From Nitrospirota bacterium (GTDB taxonomy: Bacteria; Nitrospirota; Thermodesulfovibrionia; Thermodesulfovibrionales; JdFR-88), in the NCBI GenBank assembly GCA_021813405.1, contig JAKAKS010000016.1, forward strand, positions 1-60,586: a stretch of 60,586 nt of DNA. The letters run 5' to 3'. Below the pieces are notes generated by a model. It saw only the letters and a program-made list of their open reading frames with translations, did no database searches and was not told the DNA's origin. The position numbers were made by a program, and so were the translations under genes. Positions 35,218 to 41,936 of this stretch are shown piece by piece (the first letter of the stretch is position 1; each line of letters begins with the position of its first letter).

Positions 35218-35267
35218 AAAGCCTTAAAAAACAGCCTGTTATATATTGGAACAGGATTGCGGGCTTT
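35218..35267 (+). other. Nested inverted repeats in the mtaD-glnA gap, possible structured RNA
   Basis: An outer pair, AAAGCC (35218-35223) and GGCTTT (35262-35267), encloses an inner pair, CCTGTT (35235-35240) and AACAGG (35250-35255). A T-rich tract follows (35274-35285). It lies just before a possible small gene at 35315. The first part of the 34903-35781 gap (34903-35217) shows only a short TGACA-A-TGTCA palindrome near 35059 and no convincing gene. Confidence 0.3.
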
Positions 35268-35314
35268 AAATATCGGCTTCTTTTTAAATCAAATACTCAG
35301 CTGATGGGGGTTAT

Positions 35315-35470
35315 ATGAAAAATATTGAACAGATGGAACAAAAATTTGGCCCTAACTGTTTGAAATTAAATCATAATCCCGAAATGGCCGGAACATATAA
35401 AAAAAAGGGCTCATCAGGCTTTCTGCGGGTAAAAAGGGCCCTTGTATCAGCCGTTTGGGTTTGTCTTTGA
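35315..35470 (+). CDS. Possible 51-residue basic small protein
   Basis: ATG at 35315 is preceded by TGGGGG at about 5 bases. The product starts MKNIEQMEQKFGPNCLKL and ends RALVSAVWVCL, with a central run of lysines. No family is recognised and no membrane segment or signal peptide is evident, though the last 10 residues are hydrophobic. It stands alone between mtaD-like and glnA genes, so it may be a chance frame. Confidence 0.3.
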   Translation: MKNIEQMEQKFGPNCLKLNHNPEMAGTYKKKGSSGFLRVKRALVSAVWVCL

Positions 35471-35495
35471 AGTACCTGGCTATGCGGGAGCGGTT

Positions 35496-35722
35496 AGTGA
35501 GCGCAGCGGGCCGCGCGTGCGTGCGTCTGCAAGTGCCTTGCCAGAAACAGCTCCGGCGCGGGTAATGCCGCAAGGCTTGTATAACGTGAGACGCGGCCCA
35601 AACGGAGACGAACACCGCCCCGCGAAAAAAGTAAAACCGGCTATTTAAGATTCAGGCATATCGGCGAACGCCGCAAATAAACAGCTAGGGCGCTTCACCC
35701 CTACCCACAGGAAACCCGGTAA
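35496..35722 (-). repeat. Dispersed two-block repeat, copy C (inverted)
   Basis: Read on the minus strand: CCGGGTTTCCTGTGGG (35704-35719), block 1 GCGGCGTTCGCCGATA (35659-35674), a 28-base spacer, block 2 TTTTTTCGCGGGGCGGTG and TTCG (35609-35630), and about 100 bases later CCGCTGCGCTCACT (35496-35509). All four motifs match copy B in order. The copy begins 5 bases beyond the glnA terminator. As with copies A and B, it sits at a gene's 3' side. Confidence 0.75.
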
Positions 35723-35726
35723 AGCC

Positions 35727-35760
35727 AAAAAAAGAGGGCAGGCTTTTGGGCCTGCCCTCT
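35727..35760 (-). terminator. Intrinsic terminator of glnA
   Basis: AGAGGGCAGGC (35733-35743) and GCCTGCCCTCT (35750-35760) form an 11-base-pair GC-rich stem with a 6-base loop. On the minus strand a run of seven T follows (35727-35733). It lies 21 bases after the glnA stop and is the clearest rho-independent terminator in the window. Confidence 0.9.
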
Positions 35761-35781
35761 TTCGAAGAACCTCAAACGCTC

Positions 35782-37194
35782 CTAGATATCGTAGTACAGC
35801 ATGAACTCGTACGGGTGCGGACGAAGCCTGAGCGCGTCCACTTCGTTCTTCCTCTTGTATTCCATCCAGGTAGAGAGTGCGTCTTCAGTGAACACTCCGC
35901 CTTCCAGAAGGAACTTGTGGTCCTTTTCCAGGTTGTCCATCGCCTGGTCCAGGCTGCCTGGCATCTGAGGCACCTTCTTCAGCTCGGCCGCGGACATTTC
36001 GAAAATGTCCTTGTCCAGGCTGTTGCCTGGGTTGATCTTGTTCTTTATGCCGTCCAGGCCGGCCATCAGCATGGCGGAGAAGGCCAGGTACGGGTTGCAG
36101 GACGGGTCTGGGAATCTGACCTCCACCCTCTTTGCTTTCGGGTTGTCGGAGTACATCGGTATCCTGACCGCGGCGGAGCGGTTTCTGGCGGAGTAAGCCA
36201 GGTTCACAGGGGCCTCATAGCCAGGCACCAGCCTCTTGTAGGAGTTGGTGGTGGGGTTGGTGATGGCCGCAAGGGCCTGGGCGTGCTTGAGTATGCCGCC
36301 GATATAGTGAAGCGCCATCTCGCTAAGCCCGGCGTATTCCTTGCCGGCAAAGAGGGGCTTGCCGCCCTTCCAGAGGCTCTGGTGAACGTGCATGCCGGAG
36401 CCGTTGTCGCCGAAGATGGGCTTGGGCATAAAGGTTGCCGTTTTACCGTTCTTTACGGCCACGTTCTTGATTATGTACTTGAACAGGAGGAGGTTGTCGG
36501 CCATCTTAACAATCGGGCTGAAACGCATGTCGATCTCGCCCTGCCCGGCTGTGGCAACCTCGTGATGCTGGGCTTCCACCTGGATGCCGCACTGCTGCAT
36601 CATGGCAACCATCTCGGCCCTCAGGTCCTCCTGGCTGTCGGTGGGAGGCACCGGGAAGTAGCCTTCCTTGTACCTGGGCTTGTAGCCAAGGTTCGGGTTC
36701 TCTTCCCTGCCGGAGTTCCAGATGCCTTCCTTGGAATCCACAAAGTAATAGCCGCTGTGCTGGTTCTGGTCGTACCGGACATCGTCAAATATGAAGAACT
36801 CAGCCTCCGGGCCGAAGAACGCGGTATCGGCAATGCCGGTGGACTTGAGGTAAGCTGCGGCTTTTTTAGCTATGAAGCGCGGGTCCCTGGTGTAAGGCTC
36901 CTTGGTAACCGGGTCTATTATGTCGCAGATCATGCTCAGTGTTGGATATTTGCGGAACGGGTCCATCATTGTGGTATCCGGGTCCGGAACGATGAGCATG
37001 TCCGAAGCGTGAATGGCCTGCCAGCCCCTTATCGAAGAGCCGTCAAAACCGAGGCCGTTTTCAAACGTCTTCTCATCGATTTCCGATACCGGCACGGAAA
37101 AATGCTGCCAGATGCCGGGGAAGTCGATGAACTTCAGGTCCACAAGCATAGTCTTGTTCTGTTTCGCGAAAGCCAATGCTTCCTTTGGCGTCAT
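35782..37194 (-). CDS. glnA: Type I glutamine synthetase
   Basis: Makes glutamine from glutamate, ammonia and ATP as a dodecamer. At 470 residues it shows the beta-grasp start, [14 protein letters not shown] (46-59), [12 protein letters not shown], the ATP-site [20 protein letters not shown] (256-275), [17 protein letters not shown] and the [17 protein letters not shown] block. In enterobacterial GlnA the adenylylated tyrosine (Tyr397) lies in DKNLYDL; here the segment reads DKDIFEM with Phe398. Control by GlnE adenylylation therefore looks lost. A strong promoter, a short leader hairpin and GGAGGAG precede the ATG; a strong terminator follows. Confidence 0.97.
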   Translation of the reverse strand: MTPKEALAFAKQNKTMLVDLKFIDFPGIWQHFSVPVSEIDEKTFENGLGFDGSSIRGWQAIHASDMLIVPDPDTTMMDPFRKYPTLSMICDIIDPVTKEPYTRDPRFIAKKAAAYLKSTGIADTAFFGPEAEFFIFDDVRYDQNQHSGYYFVDSKEGIWNSGREENPNLGYKPRYKEGYFPVPPTDSQEDLRAEMVAMMQQCGIQVEAQHHEVATAGQGEIDMRFSPIVKMADNLLLFKYIIKNVAVKNGKTATFMPKPIFGDNGSGMHVHQSLWKGGKPLFAGKEYAGLSEMALHYIGGILKHAQALAAITNPTTNSYKRLVPGYEAPVNLAYSARNRSAAVRIPMYSDNPKAKRVEVRFPDPSCNPYLAFSAMLMAGLDGIKNKINPGNSLDKDIFEMSAAELKKVPQMPGSLDQAMDNLEKDHKFLLEGGVFTEDALSTWMEYKRKNEVDALRLRPHPYEFMLYYDI

Positions 37195-37261
37195 AAGAAC
37201 TCCTCCATTGAAAAATATATTTCAGCATACCGCCGAAATGATTTAAGCTTTTTGGGGCAAA

Positions 37262-37313
37262 CGGCAAACCATTGCCGATTGGGTAGTATAAAAAAACACC
37301 TCTACCCTGTCAA
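37262..37313 (-). promoter_or_regulatory. Strong sigma70-type promoter and leader hairpin of glnA
   Basis: TTGACA (37308-37313), exactly 17 bases, and TATACT (37285-37290) on the minus strand make a near-consensus promoter, with transcription starting near 37278. The transcript would open with a hairpin, CGGCAA-N4-TTGCCG (37262-37277), and carry a leader of about 84 bases. No sigma54 GG-N10-GC element was seen. The leader shows no recognisable glutamine riboswitch. Confidence 0.75.
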
Positions 37314-37365
37314 GGCAAAATTTTTGTCGGATGCCTCTATTTTTGTTGGCTTTTTCAGCCGTTTT

Positions 37366-38826
37366 CTACTTCACTCCGGCGGCAAGGAATTCAATGAGCA
37401 GCCGCACGCCAATGCCGGTTGCGCCCTTTGGGCTGTAGGGGCGGTCCTTGTCCGTCCACGCGGTGCTTGCGATGTCCAGGTGCGCCCAGGACAAGCCGTT
37501 TGCGAACTCCTTCAGGAAGTACCCCGCGGTAACAAGCGAGCCGCTCCGGCCGCCGGAATTCTTCAGGTCCGCAACATCGCTTTTTATGTAGTCCTTGTAC
37601 TCGTCAAAAAGCGGCATGTGCCAGGTGCGCTCGCCTGTTTTTCCGGATGCGTCCTGTATCCGGGCGATAAGGTTTTCATCATTCCCCATAAGGGCAACGG
37701 CTTCGCCGCCAAGGGCGATGTCACATGCGCCGGTAAGCGTGGCGATGTCTATAACGGCAGCGGGTTCGTATTTTTTGGCATATCCCAGGGCATCGGCCAG
37801 CACAAGCCTGCCCTCGGCATCGGTATTTATTATCTCGATGGTCTTGCCGCCGATGGTTTTGGCTATATCGCCGGGCCTTGTTGCCGTGCCGCCAGGCAGG
37901 TTCTCGGTGGCAGGCAGTATCCCGATTACATGCAGCGGGAGCTTCATCCCCGATATCGCCTTGAACACCCCAAGCACCGCGCCGCCCCCGGCCATGTCGT
38001 ATTTCATCTTCTCCATGCCCTCGCTGGGTTTTATGGAGATGCCGCCGCTGTCGAAGGTTATGGATTTTCCTATAAGGACAACCGGCTTTTTATCCACGCC
38101 GCCTTTATATTCCAGGATGATGAACTTAGGCGGCTCCATGGAGCCTTTGGAAACAGCTATGAAGGCCCCCATGCCAAGCTTTATGGCTTCGTTTTTTTCT
38201 ATAACCTGCACCGATACGCCGGAGCCAATGGACCTGGCAGCCTCGGCAAGCGCCGTAGGGGTCATGTCATTTGCGGGCGTGTTTATGAGGTTGCGTGTGA
38301 AACCAACCGCATCCGCGATTATCTCCGCCTTCTTTACCGGGGCGGCAAGTTCTTTTTCTTTTTTGGACAGGACGGCAAGGCTTTCAAGCCCTTTCTTGTC
38401 TTCCTCTTTTTTGTAAGCGCCAAAGCGGTAGTGGGCAAGAAGCATGCCCTGGATAAAATCCGCGGGAGACGCTTCCTGCCCATCAAATGTCCGGGTGGAA
38501 AGCGCCGCGTTTGCCAGCCTGGTATTTTTAAGGTAGCTTGCCGCGGCCCCGCCTGCCTGCCGGATGGTCTCCGGGGTGGATTTATCGCGCGGGCCAAGCC
38601 CGGCAAGCAGCACCGCCGATGCCGCGATTTTCCCGTAGGTGAAAAGTAGCATAGTCTCTTTGTGCTGCGCCTTGAAATCGCCTTTTTTTATTAAGTCCAG
38701 CGGAAGCCCGCCAAGGGCCTCGTTGATATCACCAAACGGGCCGGCTTCGGTTGACTCAAACAGCGGCAGTATGAGGACGTCACCTTGCGTTTTAATCTCA
38801 TCGGTGTCTTTGATATTTATTTGCAT
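37366..38826 (-). CDS. pepA: Cytosolic leucyl aminopeptidase (M17)
   Basis: A two-metal aminopeptidase that removes N-terminal residues from peptides; PepA proteins can also bind DNA. The catalytic domain starts at about residue 170. Signatures are VLIGKSITFDSGGISIKP (Lys and Asp ligands), KYDMAGGGAVLG and the family motif NTDAEGRLVLADAL. It has 486 residues, within the normal range, and no signal peptide. GAAGG lies about 8 bases before the ATG. glnA, downstream, has its own promoter, so the two are likely separate units. Confidence 0.95.
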   Translation of the reverse strand: MQINIKDTDEIKTQGDVLILPLFESTEAGPFGDINEALGGLPLDLIKKGDFKAQHKETMLLFTYGKIAASAVLLAGLGPRDKSTPETIRQAGGAAASYLKNTRLANAALSTRTFDGQEASPADFIQGMLLAHYRFGAYKKEEDKKGLESLAVLSKKEKELAAPVKKAEIIADAVGFTRNLINTPANDMTPTALAEAARSIGSGVSVQVIEKNEAIKLGMGAFIAVSKGSMEPPKFIILEYKGGVDKKPVVLIGKSITFDSGGISIKPSEGMEKMKYDMAGGGAVLGVFKAISGMKLPLHVIGILPATENLPGGTATRPGDIAKTIGGKTIEIINTDAEGRLVLADALGYAKKYEPAAVIDIATLTGACDIALGGEAVALMGNDENLIARIQDASGKTGERTWHMPLFDEYKDYIKSDVADLKNSGGRSGSLVTAGYFLKEFANGLSWAHLDIASTAWTDKDRPYSPKGATGIGVRLLIEFLAAGVK

Positions 38827-38939
38827 ATAGTCTTCCCTTCTTTTTTGTTATGGGAATAAGAGTAGCACAAATAAGCGGGGTACGGAATTCGCCGTTTGTG
38901 GGCATTGCCTTGCGGCACTTTTCCTGTTATATAACTCAT

Positions 38940-39434
38940 ATGAGGATTCTTAGAATTATTCCCCTTGCCTCTCTGGCTTTAATTCTGCTGGGCTGCGCAC
39001 CGGCAGTGATTACAAGGCAGGCGCTTCAGGGCGCGTCGAAAGTTCCTTTCAGCGAAGCGGTAAAGCACCCGGACCGCTATGCCGGCCAGAATTTCGTGTG
39101 GGGCGGGACAATCGTAAGGACTTACCGTATGGGAAGCGGGTCCGAGGTGGAGATGGTCCAGAACCCGGTTGACGGCAGAGGGTACATTACAAACCCGGAT
39201 GTTTCGGATGGCAGGTTCATCGTGGCCTCAAGAAGATTTCTGGACCCTTACGTATTTAAACCCGGATTGCTTATGACAGTTGCAGGCCGCCTCACGGGCG
39301 GCAGGGCCGCGATGTTCGGTGATACCGAGTATCTGTTCCCGGTTATCCAGGCAGCCGAGATACACCTTTTCTCACCAAGGCGCGTCCCGGCTTTTTTCCC
39401 ATCTATCTCAGTGGGTGTGGGTGTGGGCTTTTAA
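38940..39434 (+). CDS. Slp-family outer-membrane lipoprotein
   Basis: A 164-residue lipoprotein. The ATG at 38940 begins a signal sequence ending in the lipobox LILLGC, which rules out the longer upstream reading. The mature part has the Slp pattern: PFSEAVKHPDRYAGQNFVWGGTIV, then GYITNPDVSDGRFIVASRRFLDPYVFKPG and VAGRLTGG. Slp proteins are induced by starvation or acid in enterobacteria; their molecular role is unknown. It converges on the bactofilin gene with a 6-base gap. Confidence 0.88.
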   Translation: MRILRIIPLASLALILLGCAPAVITRQALQGASKVPFSEAVKHPDRYAGQNFVWGGTIVRTYRMGSGSEVEMVQNPVDGRGYITNPDVSDGRFIVASRRFLDPYVFKPGLLMTVAGRLTGGRAAMFGDTEYLFPVIQAAEIHLFSPRRVPAFFPSISVGVGVGF

Positions 39435-39440
39435 TCCCGG

Positions 39441-39812
39441 TTACTGCGCCTGCTTAAGCTCCACTACTTTTGATTCGCCTTCTCCCATAGTGGCGCGTCC
39501 GTTAAGCTGGCCGCCCTCGTGCACCGAGAGCCTGGCCGTCCTGATATCACCCTCAATACGGCCTTTCCTTTCCAGTTCCAGGCTTTCGGATGCCGAGACG
39601 TTCCCCTCTATCTTTCCGCCTATGATTACTGATTTGGCGGAGATGTTTCCCTTTATGACGCCCTTTTCGCCAAGGATAAGCCAGTCTGTCTCTATATCGC
39701 CCTCAAGCACTCCGTCCACCCGGAGCGTGCCTTTTACCGTTAAATTGCCCCTGAAGGCGCTGTTTGCGCCCAGAAGCGCGTCCATCTTGCGTTCGCCTTT
39801 GGAAGAGAACAT
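39441..39812 (-). CDS. Bactofilin
   Basis: A 123-residue polymer-forming cytoskeletal protein. The core is the right-handed beta-helix of repeated six-residue turns: FRGNLTVKGTLRVDGVLEGDIE, then IKGNISAKSVIIGGKIEGNVSASESLELERKGRIEGDI in short units. Bactofilins form membrane-associated filaments that place cell-wall enzymes. The gene follows an M23 peptidase by 9 bases, a pairing seen in several phyla where both shape the wall. Confidence 0.93.
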   Translation of the reverse strand: MFSSKGERKMDALLGANSAFRGNLTVKGTLRVDGVLEGDIETDWLILGEKGVIKGNISAKSVIIGGKIEGNVSASESLELERKGRIEGDIRTARLSVHEGGQLNGRATMGEGESKVVELKQAQ

Positions 39813-39821
39813 AATGCCTCC

Positions 39822-40658
39822 TTAAGCCTTTCCCAGCACGTACGGCAGAGGATTTACAGGTTTATTGTTTAAGTGCACCTCGTAATGCACGTGAGGGCCG
39901 GTAGAGTGCCCGGTGGACCCGCTGTAAGATATTATCTGGCCGCGCTTTACCACCTGGCCAACATGTACCATTACCCTGGTGTTATGGGCATAGAAGGTCT
40001 GGTATCCATGCCCGTCGGCTATGCCCACCAGGTTGCCATTCCCGCCAACCCAGCCAGCCACTATCACTACGCCGTCCGCCGTTGCATGGACGGGGGTATC
40101 AACGTTCGCCTGTATATCCAGGCCAGTGTGGAACCCGGATTTCCCGTTTATGGGGTCTACCCTGGGCCCGAACGGCGAGGTGATCTCGCCCACAACGGGC
40201 CAGCCCCTGGGTGTTGCATCATACAGGCTTTTTTCATCAGCAAGGTACTGCTTTATCTGGACAACCGTCTGCATCGATTCATCTATCTTGCTTTGCAGCG
40301 CGTTAAGGTCTATGTTGCCGGCGTCCGTGACTTTGTAATTTTTCAGAACGTCATTTTTGGTTTTCAGGCCGAAGAGTTTGCTGAACTCCTCCTGGGATTT
40401 TTGAAGCGCCGTAAACGTGCCCTGCATCTGAATGAACCGGCCGGTGTAGTAATCCAGCTTGCTCTTCATCTGGCTATACTCTGTAGCATTTACCGAGACC
40501 TTTGTGGTGTATCCGGCAGCGGCCAGCGCAATGGCGACTGCGAATATAAGGCCTATGGAAGGGAGTTTGAAGCTGTACGGTTTTGAGCAGCCGTGAGGAA
40601 TCAGCATCACGGTTACCGGGGTGAACAGTTTTTTTATTAGCGCCTTCGATCTTCTCAT
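39822..40658 (-). CDS. M23 (LytM-type) peptidoglycan endopeptidase
   Basis: A 278-residue membrane-anchored peptidase. A single N-terminal helix (about 34-50) is followed by a coiled coil (about 60-145) and the LytM domain. The zinc-site motifs are present: GFHTGLDIQA (HxxxD) and GPHVHYEV (HxH), so it should be active. It is cotranscribed with the bactofilin gene, which probably localises it. A promoter candidate lies at 40692-40720. Confidence 0.92.
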   Translation of the reverse strand: MRRSKALIKKLFTPVTVMLIPHGCSKPYSFKLPSIGLIFAVAIALAAAGYTTKVSVNATEYSQMKSKLDYYTGRFIQMQGTFTALQKSQEEFSKLFGLKTKNDVLKNYKVTDAGNIDLNALQSKIDESMQTVVQIKQYLADEKSLYDATPRGWPVVGEITSPFGPRVDPINGKSGFHTGLDIQANVDTPVHATADGVVIVAGWVGGNGNLVGIADGHGYQTFYAHNTRVMVHVGQVVKRGQIISYSGSTGHSTGPHVHYEVHLNNKPVNPLPYVLGKA

Positions 40659-40691
40659 TGGGTTACCTGAGGTACTTGGAAACCGGGGTTA

Positions 40692-40720
40692 ATTTAGCTC
40701 AACAGGCTATCGCATGTCAA
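40692..40720 (-). promoter_or_regulatory. Putative promoter of the M23/bactofilin pair
   Basis: TTGACA (40715-40720) and CTAAAT (40692-40697) are separated by 17 bases on the minus strand; the -10 element is poor. Upstream in the same gap, ACCTT-TCGG-AAGGT (40787-40800) is a hairpin followed by T on the plus strand only, where no gene ends. Confidence 0.35.
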
Positions 40721-40860
40721 CCATTTTTTAAACTAAATCCTTTTTAATCAGCCGGTTTCACAGCGCCATCTGGTGAGATAGCTTCCACCTTTCGGAAGGT
40801 TTTTTCCGTGACGGGAGACACAAACGCATTTTTGGGGGAATGGTTTAGGAGCGGAAGGGT

Positions 40861-41916
40861 TTATTTATACCTGACTGCGCCGCGGCCTTTCACGGCCTGT
40901 CCGATAACGAATGCCGGGCAACCGGCCCTTGCCAGCAATGAGACCGTCCTGCCAGCATCGCCCGGCGCTACCGCCATTGCGAAGCCTATACCCATATTGA
41001 ATGTTTTTCTCATTTCGCCGGGCGGCACGCCTCCGGCCTCTTCTATAAGCCTGAATACCGGCGGTACGTCCCATGCTCCGGCATCCACAAGCGCGTCAAT
41101 ATTTTCCGGCAGCATGCGGTTAAGATTGCCGGGTATGCCGCCCCCGGTTATGTGCGCCATCCCCTTTATTTTCACCTTGCCCGCTACCGCTTTGAACGCC
41201 TTTACATATATCCTGGTTGGGGTGAGCAGCACTTCCGCCAGGGTTTTATTTCCAGCCTCCATTATCTTCCTGCGCAGTTTCATGCGCACAGGGGGCTTGT
41301 CCCCCTCCAGCAGGGCTTTCCTTGCCAGCGAGTAACCGTTTGAGTGCAAGCCGGAAGATGCCAGCCCAATTATCGCGTCACCGGGTTTGATGCCGCTTCC
41401 GTCTATAATTCTGCCGCGCTCCACGGCGCCCACGGCAAACCCGGCCAGGTCGTACTCATCATTCTGATAGAAGCCCGGCATCTCGGCGGTCTCGCCGCCT
41501 ATAAGCGTGCAGCCCGCTTCATTGCACCCGGCCGCTATGCCCTCAATCACCTTCAATGCCTTTTCCGCCCTGAGCTTGCCGGTTGCGAAATAATCCAGGA
41601 AGAAGAGCGGCTCCGCCCCGGAGGTGAGTATGTCGTTTACGCACATGGCCACAAGGTCTATCCCAACCGTGTCATGCCTGCCGGCCAGGAAAGCAACTTT
41701 AAGCTTGGTGCCTACGCCATCAGTGCCGGATACCAGAACGGGGTCCTTGTACTTTTTTGTGTCCAGCCTGAAGAGCGCGCCAAACGGGCCTATGCCCGTA
41801 AGCACCTCCTTGCGCATCGTCTTTTTGGCGATTGGCGCAATCAGCCTTACAAACCTGTCGCCCTCGGCTATGTCCACGCCGGCTTTCTTATAAGTTGTTT
41901 TTTCTTTTCTTGCCAT
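40861..41916 (-). CDS. purM: Phosphoribosylformylglycinamidine cyclo-ligase (AIR synthetase)
   Basis: PurM closes the imidazole ring of FGAM to AIR in purine synthesis. It has 351 residues with the family features DPVLVSGTDGVGTKLKVA, DLVAMCVNDILTSGAEPLFFLDY, LIGGETAEMPGFY and MAHITGGGIPGNLNR. It follows the DHH/CBS/nucleotidyltransferase gene by 20 bases and probably shares its message. No other pur gene is near. Confidence 0.96.
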   Translation of the reverse strand: MARKEKTTYKKAGVDIAEGDRFVRLIAPIAKKTMRKEVLTGIGPFGALFRLDTKKYKDPVLVSGTDGVGTKLKVAFLAGRHDTVGIDLVAMCVNDILTSGAEPLFFLDYFATGKLRAEKALKVIEGIAAGCNEAGCTLIGGETAEMPGFYQNDEYDLAGFAVGAVERGRIIDGSGIKPGDAIIGLASSGLHSNGYSLARKALLEGDKPPVRMKLRRKIMEAGNKTLAEVLLTPTRIYVKAFKAVAGKVKIKGMAHITGGGIPGNLNRMLPENIDALVDAGAWDVPPVFRLIEEAGGVPPGEMRKTFNMGIGFAMAVAPGDAGRTVSLLARAGCPAFVIGQAVKGRGAVRYK

Positions 41917-41936
41917 CGCAGGGTTTATATTTTGCC

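Noticed and set aside
35746-38649. A 967-codon open frame on the plus strand
   Set aside because: It lies antisense to glnA and pepA, both unmistakable. Its product has no domain pattern; the lack of stops follows from the codon use of the real genes.
40787-40806. Hairpin plus T-run resembling an intrinsic terminator
   Set aside because: It is oriented for the plus strand, where no gene ends; both neighbouring genes are on the minus strand.
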